Assembly: GCA_001897525.1 (NCBI GenBank)
Contig: MKTB01000002.1
Coordinates: forward strand, 1-64,000
Direction: 5' to 3'
DNA length: 64,000 bases
From: Bacteroidetes bacterium 43-16
GTDB lineage: Bacteria > Bacteroidota > Bacteroidia > Chitinophagales > Chitinophagaceae
The stretch's first letter is position 1. Each line of letters begins with the position of its first letter. Position numbers and translations under genes: made by a program. This document shows positions 55,017-63,733 of the stretch, in pieces. Under the pieces are notes generated by a model, which was not told the DNA's origin, ran no database searches, and saw only the letters and a list, made by a program, of their open reading frames with translations.

Positions 55017-55100
55017 CTCACTATTCGCTATATCCTGTTCACTATTCACTGTTCCCTATTCCCTGTTCACTGTTCCCTATTCCCTATTCACTATATCCTC
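55017..55100. repeat. Tandem 7-bp repeats, array 2 (rfbG 5' flank)
   Basis: Twelve 7-bp units, mostly TTCMCTR (TTCACTA, TTCCCTA, TTCCCTG, TTCACTG), end 20 nt before the rfbG start. They give a spurious N-terminal extension of Tyr/Ser/Leu/Phe/Pro when read in the rfbG frame. Confidence 0.85.
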
Positions 55101-55120
55101 AAATACTATCACCCTTTACA

Positions 55121-56191
55121 ATGCAGGCTTTACAAGACATATTCAAAGGCAAAAAAGTTTTCCTGACCGGGCATACTGGTTTCAAAGGAGCCTGGCTGCT
55201 CCAGATCCTGAACCAACTCGGAGCTACCGTAAAAGGCTACTCCCTGGCACCGGAACATGACAATGACCTGTACCAGCAAATTGACGGAGAAGCCCTTTGT
55301 TACAGTTCTGTAATAGCAGACATCAACGATGCTGCCCAGGTGCAGGCCGAACTGGTCCGCTTTGAGCCCGATTTTGTATTCCATCTTGCAGCACAGGCAT
55401 TGGTGAGGAGAAGCTACCAGGCCCCCGCAGATACCTTTGCTACAAACGTAATGGGCACGGTAAATGTACTGGAAGCTCTGCGGAAGCTGGACAAGCGCTG
55501 TGTGGCCATTATGATCACCACAGATAAAGTTTACGAAAACCCCGAAGACGGCATTGCTTTTAAAGAAGCAGACAAACTGGGTGGCTATGATCCCTATTCT
55601 GCCTCAAAAGCAGCCTGCGAGATCGCCATCAGTTCCTATATGCGTTCCTTTTTCCCGGCGGCAGATTACGATAAACACCAGAAAAGTATTGTAGCCATGC
55701 GTGCAGGGAATGTAATCGGTGGCGGTGATTTTTCAGAAGACCGCATCATTCCCGACATCGTGAGGGCGATACAGTTCCTGAAGCCGGTAAAACTCCGCAA
55801 TCCTAAGGCCGTAAGGCCCTGGCAGCACGTATTAGAGCCCCTAATGGCTTATGTACAAACGGCAGCCATCTTATACACCAATCCCGGCACACTTTCCCCA
55901 GCCTACAACATAGGCCCTGAAGCAAGCGATGTATTGCCCGTACTTGAAGTGACAGAGCACTTCATCAAAGCTTTCGGAAAAGGCACTTACGAGATTACCG
56001 GCAATGCCCACCAACCGCATGAAGCGGCCCTTCTATTACTCGACAATACCAGGATCAAGACAGAGACCGGCTTTACACCAAAACTCACGGCCCATCAGGC
56101 CATCGAATGGACGGCAAAATGGTATGCCGACAAAGAACGATCTGCCGTAGAGAAATGCCAGGAGCAGATCAATGATTTCCTGGCCCTGTAA
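55121..56191 (+). CDS. rfbG: CDP-glucose 4,6-dehydratase
   Basis: The ATG at 55121 (MQALQDIFKGKKVFLTGHTG) is chosen because everything upstream in frame is translated repeat. The product is 356 residues, the normal size. Extended SDR features: the NAD-binding TGHTGFKGAWL, and the catalytic Tyr and Lys in YDPYSASKAACE. The GNVIGGGDFSEDRIIPDIVRA and RPWQHVLEPL blocks are characteristic of RfbG. It converts CDP-glucose to CDP-4-keto-6-deoxyglucose. The later pathway enzymes are not in this window. Confidence 0.96.
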   Translation: MQALQDIFKGKKVFLTGHTGFKGAWLLQILNQLGATVKGYSLAPEHDNDLYQQIDGEALCYSSVIADINDAAQVQAELVRFEPDFVFHLAAQALVRRSYQAPADTFATNVMGTVNVLEALRKLDKRCVAIMITTDKVYENPEDGIAFKEADKLGGYDPYSASKAACEIAISSYMRSFFPAADYDKHQKSIVAMRAGNVIGGGDFSEDRIIPDIVRAIQFLKPVKLRNPKAVRPWQHVLEPLMAYVQTAAILYTNPGTLSPAYNIGPEASDVLPVLEVTEHFIKAFGKGTYEITGNAHQPHEAALLLLDNTRIKTETGFTPKLTAHQAIEWTAKWYADKERSAVEKCQEQINDFLAL

Positions 56192-56197
56192 GCTTCA

Positions 56198-56794
56198 CTA
56201 AAGCGCCAGCTTCTGTTTCATCTTTGCCAGCCTGGCCCTGCTTCTTTTAATAAAATAAAGCATGATCAGCACAATCGTGATGCCCAGGAAACCTGCGATA
56301 ACAGGCACGATAAAGGCAAAGATAGCCCCCGTAAAAGCCATTGTATTCTCGCCCGTTGCCAATAAGCCATTACCCGTGGTCAGCGTGGTCTTGGAAGAAA
56401 GCAGGCGGGTAAAAACAGTGCCTGTCTGAACAATCCCTGCAGCACCACCTCCTACAATCAATCCCAGTCCCCACCGGATCATTTCATTATCAATATGCAG
56501 GAAAGATGCCGTAAGGAAAGTACCGGCAGCAATCGCTAAAGGCGTTGCGATCAGGTCCAGGAAATGATCTACTACAGGAATGTAATACCCCCCTATCTCC
56601 ACTAAAGAGGCCGTAGCGAAAGTAATAATAGCAGGTAAGGTCGCCATCCATGCCACCTGATTAGTCACGCCCTCGGGAAGCCATTGAAAATAAGCGGCCA
56701 AAGAACTGACAAGCAGGGGTAAAAATACCCTGAAACCGCAACTGGCACTAAGTCCTACGCCCAGCAACAATGCAAAAATAATTTCCTTATACAT
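56198..56794 (-). CDS. DUF4126 family membrane protein
   Basis: The product is 198 residues with several hydrophobic segments and the DUF4126 pattern: GLSASCGFRVFLPLL at the start, DHFLDLIATPLAIAAG in the middle, GGGAAGIVQTG, and a basic C-terminus (KRSRARLAKMKQK). Function unknown. It converges on rfbG with 6 nt between the stop codons. Confidence 0.85.
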   Translation of the reverse strand: MYKEIIFALLLGVGLSASCGFRVFLPLLVSSLAAYFQWLPEGVTNQVAWMATLPAIITFATASLVEIGGYYIPVVDHFLDLIATPLAIAAGTFLTASFLHIDNEMIRWGLGLIVGGGAAGIVQTGTVFTRLLSSKTTLTTGNGLLATGENTMAFTGAIFAFIVPVIAGFLGITIVLIMLYFIKRSRARLAKMKQKLAL

Positions 56795-56873
56795 TACATT
56801 TTTATTTTCCTTAAATTTAAGCCATAAAACACAACCTATAAAAAAAACATTTATAATTTATGACTTAAATCTA

Positions 56874-57476
56874 TTGTTAGGTTTGAAAAAGATCCAGGTG
56901 TTTCATTATTTAAGTGAACATTTAAAGCAAGTATTACCCTTTACTGAAGCTGAAATCCTTGTCATTTCCAGTAAAATGTTCCGAAAAGTGTATAATAAAG
57001 GAGAACGTTTTATTGCTAAAGGAGAAGTCAACACCCAATCAGGCTTTATCTGTAATGGCTTGATGAGATTATTCTATGTGAAAGATGAAAAAGAATTTAC
57101 CGTCAAGTATTTTTACAAAGATTCCTGGGTAGGAAATCTCCAAAGTGTCCACACCGGCGAGCCCAGCTTGTATTATATAGAAGCAGTCATCAAAACAGAA
57201 CTATTAGTATTTGAAAATACTAGCATGAATCAACTGTTTGATGAAATAAACCGGTTAGAAAGGTATGCCAGGCTCATGGTAGAGTCCTCGTTTATACAAC
57301 TTATACAGGAAAAAGCTAACAGAATATTGCTTACCGTTGAAGAACAGTACTTGCAGTTAATAGATGCTCACCCGGAACTGATAGGAACAGTTCCCCTAAA
57401 GCAGATTGCCAGTTTTCTAAACATTGAACCAGGCAGCTTAAGCCGTATCAGGAAGAGACTGTCTAAAAATACCTGA
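56874..57476 (+). CDS. Crp/Fnr-family transcriptional regulator
   Basis: No ATG fits. TTG at 56874 or 56883 starts a product of about 200 residues. The N-terminal cyclic-nucleotide-binding-like fold contains YNKGERFIAKGEVNTQSGFI, and the C-terminal helix-turn-helix is PLKQIASFLNIEPGSLSRIRKRL, as in the many Bacteroidota Crp relatives. There is no Cys cluster for an FeS centre, so it is not FNR-like. It is divergent from the DUF4126 gene across 80 nt. Targets are unknown. Confidence 0.87.
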   Translation: MLGLKKIQVFHYLSEHLKQVLPFTEAEILVISSKMFRKVYNKGERFIAKGEVNTQSGFICNGLMRLFYVKDEKEFTVKYFYKDSWVGNLQSVHTGEPSLYYIEAVIKTELLVFENTSMNQLFDEINRLERYARLMVESSFIQLIQEKANRILLTVEEQYLQLIDAHPELIGTVPLKQIASFLNIEPGSLSRIRKRLSKNT

Positions 57477-57919
57477 TAAAGTATTATAGCTTTTTTTTCT
57501 TCAATTACCGGCACAGCCGGTACAACTACTTATTTTCATTTATCTGTAGCTACAATAGGTAATAAAAAGGAATAATAAGTAGCCAATTCCCACAAAAAGA
57601 CTTAACCGAGGTTAATAAATTCTACTTTTCCTGATACATTTCCTTTATAGTGCAAGAAAGCTGTCTAAATTCGTCAGCAATTAAATTATAAAAATAACAT
57701 ACTAAAAATATTTACCTGTAAAATGAATTCCTGATAATAGCCTTTTGTTCGGACTTATCCGGAATAAGCAAAATACAACTTGTAAAACCAAACATAAAAG
57801 CACCTCAATCTGTACATTAAGACATCATCTTTACCTACATCTAACTGATGCTTACTTTACCTGGATTGAACATTCAAGAGCATTTAGATTCTTCTAACCG
57901 CTCTTTTTTATTTTTTAGC
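57477..57919. other. Intergenic region, no gene recognised
   Basis: 443 nt of A/T-rich sequence between convergent genes. It holds a short inverted repeat (TACCGGC with GCCGGTA, 57506-57522) without a T tract. No plausible coding frame was seen. Confidence 0.5.
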
Positions 57920-59287
57920 CTAATCCCCGCAACCTCCGCAGCCGCTGCCACCACAGGAAGATCCGCAGCTTGTACCGCAAGCGGAACTGCTGTCACCGCT
58001 CCTGGCATTCAGGGGGGCAACAAGCGGAACGAAAGCAGCCGCTAAAGCCAGCTTCCCCGACTGGAGATAAGTCCACTCCCCGCTTTGTTCTTCCTGCTGC
58101 AAGCCCCCGGAGTGTAAATAATGACGGGGTAGTACATGACGCGTCAGCTGCAACACTATTCCTTTCAAAAAAGTTACCGCCAGGATAAGAAAAAAGATAA
58201 GCACAAAAGAGATATAAAGAACAGGTTTGCCTGCAGATAAACCGGTAAGCACCCTGACCAGGCCCAAAGCTAAAAAGAAGCCCATAAGAAAATAATTGAC
58301 CCGCACAATCCCGGAACAATACTTTGAGGATTTGATATACTGCAACAAGGTGTCACAGAAGGCTTGTATTGCCTGGAAGTAAGGCGCACGAACAGCTCTT
58401 TGCAATAGCTCAAGGTAAGTAAGCGGGTAATCACTTTTCGCGATCATGTCATACACTTTTACCTGCGCCAGTTGCGTAGGTTCAGCTCCCTTTATAGCCG
58501 AAAACTCCTGCTGCTCATTAATTCCCACATATCCCTGCACCAGCAATTCATTCGTCACTGCATGGACACTCTCCTGTACCCGCCCGGTCTTCAAAGTAAT
58601 GACTTCCAGGCTATCCAGCTGTAGCAAAAAATGCGCCTTGTCAAGCCCTTTTAATAAATGCGCAAAGCGTTTCCTGTTATAGTTTTGCAGCAATAAAAAG
58701 AGCACTATACCCAAAATACAATAAACAGGTATAAAGTAAACACTGGACACCTGGCGGTAAACAGGCTGCAACAGGAAGTATAAGCCCGCCACAAATATGG
58801 GCAGCAAGCACAATGCAACTACAGTTGATTGCTCCCGGGAAAATAAAGAGGGACGAAGCGGTAAGCTGGCATACATACTATCATACTGCCATATAGTGTC
58901 CGGCATAGGCCCGAAATTATTTTCATACAGCTTTTGTGTCCATACTCTGGCAGTTTCAAACCTGCCGCGCTCTGCTACCTCCTTCCGCGAAGGAATATGT
59001 TTGATATCCTTACCCAACACGCTGCAAAAGGAAGCATAGGAATCTGTATAGATCAGGTGTAAGTGCCATACGGTATCAATAATTTCAGCAGGAGCAATCA
59101 TCTCCTCTGAGATTGCTGCCAGGAACATAAACTTCTTATACTCTGTGATAGCAGTAGCGGTGAAGTGAAAAGACCAGCCATTTTCTGTCGCCAGTCTAAG
59201 GGCAAACCCGTAATTAAACTGGTACTCCTCTATATTAAAGGCTAATACCTGTTCCCATAATTTCCGGTCGCGTTCATCCATGTTCAT
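57920..59287 (-). CDS. TIGR04222-type membrane protein with GRDP-like N-terminus and Cys/Gly-rich tail
   Basis: ATG at 59287 (MNMDERDRKLWEQVL) is preferred; a TTG-initiated frame extends 12 codons further. The product is 455 residues. The N-terminal DTVWHLHLIYTDSYASFCSVLG followed by KHIPSR matches the WHLHxxYTxxYxxFC signature of glycine-rich-domain-protein-like sequences. Two hydrophobic helices lie near 170-200 and two near 345-390. The C-terminus is a Cys/Gly/Ser-rich tail (ACGTSCGSSCGGSGC, then GGCGD) as in TIGR04222 proteins. The function of this family is unknown; the tail may bind metal or be modified. Confidence 0.8.
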   Translation of the reverse strand: MNMDERDRKLWEQVLAFNIEEYQFNYGFALRLATENGWSFHFTATAITEYKKFMFLAAISEEMIAPAEIIDTVWHLHLIYTDSYASFCSVLGKDIKHIPSRKEVAERGRFETARVWTQKLYENNFGPMPDTIWQYDSMYASLPLRPSLFSREQSTVVALCLLPIFVAGLYFLLQPVYRQVSSVYFIPVYCILGIVLFLLLQNYNRKRFAHLLKGLDKAHFLLQLDSLEVITLKTGRVQESVHAVTNELLVQGYVGINEQQEFSAIKGAEPTQLAQVKVYDMIAKSDYPLTYLELLQRAVRAPYFQAIQAFCDTLLQYIKSSKYCSGIVRVNYFLMGFFLALGLVRVLTGLSAGKPVLYISFVLIFFLILAVTFLKGIVLQLTRHVLPRHYLHSGGLQQEEQSGEWTYLQSGKLALAAAFVPLVAPLNARSGDSSSACGTSCGSSCGGSGCGGCGD

Positions 59288-59460
59288 AAACACAATTTTA
59301 CGATTAAACACCTTCAAATACAAGCTTAAAAGTAATCATTATCCTGGTCAGACTATAGCATTTCCCTGTTCCATCCTGTCAAAAGGGGGGAATTTACTCT
59401 TGCAGAAGCCGGGCTTTTTAAAAAATATTTGTATAAGATTAATCATTAAAACAACTCCTT

Positions 59461-60486
59461 ATGAAAAATTCAATTTCAATCAAAAAATCAGCTTTACTGC
59501 TCATGCTATTACTATTTGCATATGGTCAGGAAGCTCTGGCCAGTAACAATATACCCGGCGTGGGTGTAGTGATGAAAAGAAATCCCGGTGGCGGGGCCAA
59601 CCATGTAGGTACTTCTAACAATAATGGTGATCTAAGTTTTAACATTAAAGAAGCAGGTAATTACACAATTACGTTGTCAGGAACCGGAAGTCCAAAAGCA
59701 GGCCCTGTAGTAGGTGCTATAGTAAAATGCGGCAAGCCCAAAAGCAATTTATTAATCATTGGCACTACTAACCAAAACGGTGAAGTAGCCTGGAAAGATG
59801 CAAAGCCGGGAAATTATATACTGCGTGTAGAAAGCGCCGGTGATCAATGCCCGGATGGCTATATAGTCAAAGAAGGAAAGTGCAGGATAGCAGACCATTT
59901 TGCACCTGATCAGCCACAAGCCAAAACAGCAGGCAATCGTGACGGAGGCGGTAACGGCACAACCGTTGTGATATGGGCAAGAAAAAGCCCTTTGATTTTT
60001 ATCGGCGGCGGTATTGTATCACCCGGCACAAGTACAGGCCTTGGGCATTTTACTGACATTAACCTAAGTACATACATTCCCATAAAATCATTTAATAAAT
60101 GGAGCATTGGCCTGGAAGCAGGCGGCGGCTACAGCTTTAGCAATAAAGATAATTGTCCCGAGGTGTCCCCTTTCCAGCTAATGAACCAGATGGCGCCGCC
60201 GGTGGTAAATGAAAGAGGAACCGGAAGCCCTAAAGCGGCTGGTTTCAGGCTTTCTGCAGGTCCTGCCGCTGCATTTGCGGTAAGCGATAACTTTATGGTG
60301 CTACCCTCATTAAATGCCGTGTACAGCAGTTTCAAAGAAAGTAATTGCATCGTCACGCAGACCTCGCAGGTAAATGGTATTACCTATAATTGGGATATTG
60401 CAAAGCACAACAGACAACAATCTTCGGGTATCGGCTTTATACCCAAACTAAAACTCGTATACCTGTTTGGCCGCATAGGATTATAG
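59461..60486 (+). CDS. Outer-membrane beta-barrel-type protein, 5' part of a stop-interrupted gene
   Basis: The product is 341 residues with a signal peptide (ALLLMLLLFAYGQEALA). Two beta-sandwich, SdrD/CarboxypepD-like segments follow (GDLSFNIKEAGNYTITLSG, EVAWKDAKPGNYILRVES), then a Cys-containing linker. From about residue 185 the pattern is amphipathic beta-barrel strands (WSIGLEAGGGYSF, GFRLSAGPAAAFAV, GFIPKLKLVYLFGRIGL). The frame ends at a TAG (60484-60486), but the sequence continues in the same frame with AEGSYMMAQ, clearly the next barrel strand. Either a nonsense mutation, a sequencing error or readthrough. Confidence 0.72.
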   Translation: MKNSISIKKSALLLMLLLFAYGQEALASNNIPGVGVVMKRNPGGGANHVGTSNNNGDLSFNIKEAGNYTITLSGTGSPKAGPVVGAIVKCGKPKSNLLIIGTTNQNGEVAWKDAKPGNYILRVESAGDQCPDGYIVKEGKCRIADHFAPDQPQAKTAGNRDGGGNGTTVVIWARKSPLIFIGGGIVSPGTSTGLGHFTDINLSTYIPIKSFNKWSIGLEAGGGYSFSNKDNCPEVSPFQLMNQMAPPVVNERGTGSPKAAGFRLSAGPAAAFAVSDNFMVLPSLNAVYSSFKESNCIVTQTSQVNGITYNWDIAKHNRQQSSGIGFIPKLKLVYLFGRIGL

Positions 60487-60501
60487 GCCGAAGGCAGCTA
60501 T

Positions 60502-61359
60502 ATGATGGCACAAAAAACAAACACCGAAACAAGCCTTTTAGTACCCGAAGGCAGTGCCACCAATGGCAGCTACGATTGGGGACAGATGAACACCCATACC
60601 TATAGTACAAACATCACAAGTACGGCTTTTAAGGCTTTGGGCTTCGGGGGAGGCATTGTGCTTGATTTAGGAAAACACCCCTATAAATTCGGCAGAGATA
60701 ACAAAGTCACGGAACATGGTACTGTAACCGGGGGCGTGATTGCCAACAATGAAACAACAGGCACTTCAGAACGTATCATCAATACAAACCAAAACAATCC
60801 GATTCTCAATAATCCCTTATACCATCTTCCTCCCTACTGGTTCACACAATGTATCGATAACAGAAAGGTGGCTTTATATGTGCTGCATGGACTTGTAATA
60901 GATGCCGTGTACAGTAATATACCTTGCAATTCTGCTACATGGCCTGCAGCAGGTGTCCCCGGGCACAGTGGTGTATTTAAAACAGAACCGGTCCGGCATA
61001 CCGTGGTCCTGGACAAAACCAAATGGACTGCAGCAAAAGAACCCTTGAGCTTTGAACAACTCTCTGAATTGCCGCTATCAATCGTTCCTGCAGGGGCAGA
61101 ACTTATAGAAATTTCTTTAGTAAAATCCAATGACAAAGTATTATTGATCCACCAATATCGTTTCGGCAGAGATAACAAGTTAAGCGCAGCTAATGAAAAT
61201 TTAACAATAGTAACACCACTTACTACAGCAGGTGAAATGTTACAAACAGAAGGCTATCATATCGTATGCCGTACCTCCCAAAAAGGCACAACAGTTGAGC
61301 AAAAAAATACGGCGGCGAAACGTAAGGAGTACATAGGGCATATAACGCTGCTCAGATAA
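60502..61359 (+). CDS. 3' part of the stop-interrupted outer-membrane-type gene
   Basis: Same frame as 59461-60486, and the ATG at 60502 is only the first Met after the TAG. It opens with the remaining barrel strands (to GGGIVLDLGK) and continues in a domain of about 220 residues with no family I recognise. That domain contains two similar phrases, KFGRDNKVT and RFGRDNKLS. There is no signal peptide of its own, so it cannot work as a separate outer-membrane protein. Read through, the whole gene would encode 632 residues. Confidence 0.6.
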   Translation: MMAQKTNTETSLLVPEGSATNGSYDWGQMNTHTYSTNITSTAFKALGFGGGIVLDLGKHPYKFGRDNKVTEHGTVTGGVIANNETTGTSERIINTNQNNPILNNPLYHLPPYWFTQCIDNRKVALYVLHGLVIDAVYSNIPCNSATWPAAGVPGHSGVFKTEPVRHTVVLDKTKWTAAKEPLSFEQLSELPLSIVPAGAELIEISLVKSNDKVLLIHQYRFGRDNKLSAANENLTIVTPLTTAGEMLQTEGYHIVCRTSQKGTTVEQKNTAAKRKEYIGHITLLR

Positions 61360-61526
61360 AACAAAACTCACCTCGGGCATTAGAGTATACCTGATCTGCT
61401 GATTTAATGTGCGCTTTTGTTTTACTTATACCCCGGAGCAATAATGCGCAAGCAGTTTTAAGGAGCAGCAGCGCACATTTTACCAATGTGCCAAAAAGCA
61501 GTAAATTGCAGGTTTATTGAAAAGAC

Positions 61527-62123
61527 ATGTCAGAAAACACGATTTTGGGGCTTAAACTGCCTACCGATCCAAGATGGGTGGACATAGCAGGCATTTCACT
61601 GGAAGATATTTTAACCGATCACGCTTTTTGTGAGCAAAAGGCGGCTACAACGATGATCTCCATCATTCAACGCTATTCAGAAAGGGCAGAGCTGGTCGAT
61701 AAATTAGCACCTGTGGTCACCGAAGAATGGGGCCATTTCAGGATGGTGCTGGCAGAACTCAAGAAAAGAGGTATGCAACTGGGCAAGCAAAGAAAGGACG
61801 ACTACGTTAATGCCTTGCTGGAACATGAGCCTAAAGCCGGCAGCCAGGAGGACAAACTGCTCCACAAGCTATGCATCTGTGCCCTTATAGAAGCGCGGAG
61901 CTGCGAACGTTTCCGTTTGCTAAGCCTGCATATCAATGACGATAAGCTCAAAGAGTTTTATCACAAATTTATGGTGTCAGAAGCGGGACATTACCGTTTA
62001 TTTCTGGACCTTGCAAGGTATTATTTTCCTGAAGACAGAGTAAAGGAAAACTGGCAATGGTGGTTACAAACAGAAAAGAAAATCATGGCTGAAATGCCCC
62101 CCAGAGCAGATCGTATTCACTAA
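61527..62123 (+). CDS. miaE: tRNA 2-methylthio-N6-isopentenyladenosine-37 hydroxylase
   Basis: The 198-residue ferritin-like protein has the MiaE iron-ligand motifs: DHAFCEQKAATT, TEEWGHFRM (ExxH), ALIEARSCERFRLL and VSEAGHYRLF (ExxH). This non-haem diiron monooxygenase hydroxylates the ms2i6A modification at position 37 of tRNAs that read UNN codons. kdsA follows after 15 nt and shares its terminator. Confidence 0.93.
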   Translation: MSENTILGLKLPTDPRWVDIAGISLEDILTDHAFCEQKAATTMISIIQRYSERAELVDKLAPVVTEEWGHFRMVLAELKKRGMQLGKQRKDDYVNALLEHEPKAGSQEDKLLHKLCICALIEARSCERFRLLSLHINDDKLKEFYHKFMVSEAGHYRLFLDLARYYFPEDRVKENWQWWLQTEKKIMAEMPPRADRIH

Positions 62124-62138
62124 GAAAATTTAATAAAT

Positions 62139-62936
62139 ATGCAATTTACCCAATCCGATAATTTCTTCCTGATGGCCGGCCCCTGCGCCATTGAAGGAGA
62201 AGAAATAGCTATGCGTATAGCAGAAAGAATTGTCAACATCACGCAAAAACTCAATATCCCTTTTATTTTCAAAGGATCTTACCGTAAAGCCAACCGCACA
62301 AGGCTGGATAGCTTTACCGGAATAGGCGATGAGCAAGCGCTGAAGATCCTGCAAAAAGCCGGGCAAACCTTTGGTGTACCCGTAGTCACCGATTTCCATG
62401 ATGCCGCAGAAGCTGAGATGGCTGCTGCCTATGCAGATATCCTGCAGGTTCCGGCATTCCTGTGCCGCCAGACCGATATACTCGTGGCCGCTGCTAAAAC
62501 CGGGAAGATCGTCAATGTAAAAAAGGGACAATTCCTGTCTCCCGATGCCATGCAGTTTGCCGTACAGAAAATAAGAGAAAGCAATAATGAAAATATAATC
62601 CTTACCGACCGGGGTACCTCTTTTGGTTACCACGACCTCATCGTCGATTACCGCGGTATACCTGTAATGAAATCCTTCAATGTGCCTGTAGTGATGGATT
62701 GTACCCACTCTCTGCAACAGCCCAACCAGAGTTCCGGTGTTACCGGAGGTAATCCGGCCATGATCGAAACCATTGCCAAAGCCGCCATAGCAGTAGGAGC
62801 AGATGGCCTGTTCATAGAAACACACCCCGACCCTAAACACGCTAAATCTGATGGAGCTAATATGCTTCACCTCGACCTCCTGGAAGACTTGCTGACCAAA
62901 ATGGTCAAACTGAGGACTGTGGTTAAAGATCTTTAA
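62139..62936 (+). CDS. kdsA: 3-deoxy-8-phosphooctulonate (KDO-8-phosphate) synthase
   Basis: The product is 265 residues with MAGPCAIEGEE at the start, FKGSYRKANRTRLDSFTG and GAHPDPxxAxSDGANM-like FIETHPDPKHAKSDGANM. It condenses PEP with arabinose-5-phosphate in LPS core (KDO) synthesis. Cys16 in GPCAIE, together with His190, Glu227 and Asp238, gives the ligand set of the metal-dependent class; the metal-independent enzymes carry Asn at the Cys position. It follows miaE closely. Confidence 0.95.
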   Translation: MQFTQSDNFFLMAGPCAIEGEEIAMRIAERIVNITQKLNIPFIFKGSYRKANRTRLDSFTGIGDEQALKILQKAGQTFGVPVVTDFHDAAEAEMAAAYADILQVPAFLCRQTDILVAAAKTGKIVNVKKGQFLSPDAMQFAVQKIRESNNENIILTDRGTSFGYHDLIVDYRGIPVMKSFNVPVVMDCTHSLQQPNQSSGVTGGNPAMIETIAKAAIAVGADGLFIETHPDPKHAKSDGANMLHLDLLEDLLTKMVKLRTVVKDL

Positions 62937-62953
62937 TACAATTGATACAACAT

Positions 62954-62995
62954 AAAACGGGAGTCGCTGTGGACAGCGACTCCCGTTTTTATTTT
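62954..62995. terminator. Bidirectional terminator between kdsA and the thioredoxin gene
   Basis: A perfect 16-bp or longer stem (ACGGGAGTCGCTG with CAGCGACTCCCGT) with a tight TGGA loop, flanked by A on one side and T on the other, between converging genes. Confidence 0.93.
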
Positions 62996-63011
62996 AAAAA
63001 CTTTATCAATA

Positions 63012-63617
63012 TTATTGTGCTTCAGGCTCCGGTGCCCAGGAAGCTTTAAACTCCTTCATATGCTTTTCCCAGCTTGCCTGACCGGGTTCCTCTACCGATA
63101 CAAAATATTTCAGCAAAGTCTCCATCTGGTCTAAACGCTGGTACCCGGGAATGGGATTGACATAAGCCATATTTTTTCCTGCGATCACCGTAGTAGGATA
63201 GCTCATCTTACCGCTCATCATTTCTGCCGCAAAACGATGCGATTTATATTCAGGCACATACTCATAAGTCTTGCCCATAAAGGTAAGCGGTGTTTTTGAT
63301 TCTGCATTGAACTTGACCGCGTAATAGTACTTATTGACATAGCGAGCCAGTTCTTTATTGGAAAAAGTCTTTTTATCCATCACCTTGCACCAGCCACACC
63401 AGTCGGTATAAAAATCGAAAATAACCTTACGAGGTTCTTTTTTCATTTTTTGCTCCAGCTCTTCCACAGAGATCCACTGGATCGCATCTGCAACAGGGGC
63501 TTCCGTTTTAGATTTACCGGAGGCCGATGCCTGGGCCGACTTTTTCTTTTGTGCAAAAAGGCTCATAGCGCTGAACATAGCCAGCAATAAAGCCCATCCA
63601 AATACTTTCTTATTCAT
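63012..63617 (-). CDS. Periplasmic thioredoxin-family protein
   Basis: The product is 201 residues with a signal peptide (MNKKVFGWALLLAMFSAMSLFAQ) and a basic linker. The thioredoxin fold carries the redox motif WCGWCK within KVIFDFYTDWCGWCKVMDKK and the cis-Pro in SYPTTVIAG. It resembles the DUF255/thioredoxin_7 group of disulfide reductases used in envelope maintenance. It converges with kdsA across a shared terminator. Confidence 0.9.
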   Translation of the reverse strand: MNKKVFGWALLLAMFSAMSLFAQKKKSAQASASGKSKTEAPVADAIQWISVEELEQKMKKEPRKVIFDFYTDWCGWCKVMDKKTFSNKELARYVNKYYYAVKFNAESKTPLTFMGKTYEYVPEYKSHRFAAEMMSGKMSYPTTVIAGKNMAYVNPIPGYQRLDQMETLLKYFVSVEEPGQASWEKHMKEFKASWAPEPEAQ

Positions 63618-63704
63618 GATTTTAAGATTAAATTCCGGGCTGAGGATACCTGGTACACAACAGCCAAAACTGTAAATTTAAATTAAATACAGGAATGAAT
63701 ACGT

Positions 63705-63712
63705 TAAATTTG
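63705..63712 (+). promoter_or_regulatory. Possible -7 box for the UbiX-family gene
   Basis: A perfect TAAATTTG 21 nt before the ATG at 63734. It lies inside the longer frame that starts at 63695 and so favours the downstream start. No clear -33 box. Confidence 0.4.
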
Positions 63713-63733
63713 CCGATTAATAATCGGGACAAA

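Noticed and set aside
54974-55120. N-terminal extension of rfbG
   Set aside because: It is translated 7-bp repeat sequence; the canonical dehydratase start is the ATG at 55121.
57848-58045. Plus-strand 65-codon frame at the end of the TIGR04222 gene
   Set aside because: More than half is antisense to the Cys/Gly-rich tail, and it has no recognisable content.
62130-62870. Minus-strand open frame (246 codons) opposite kdsA
   Set aside because: It overlaps a confident kdsA along its whole length and shows no domain or signal peptide.
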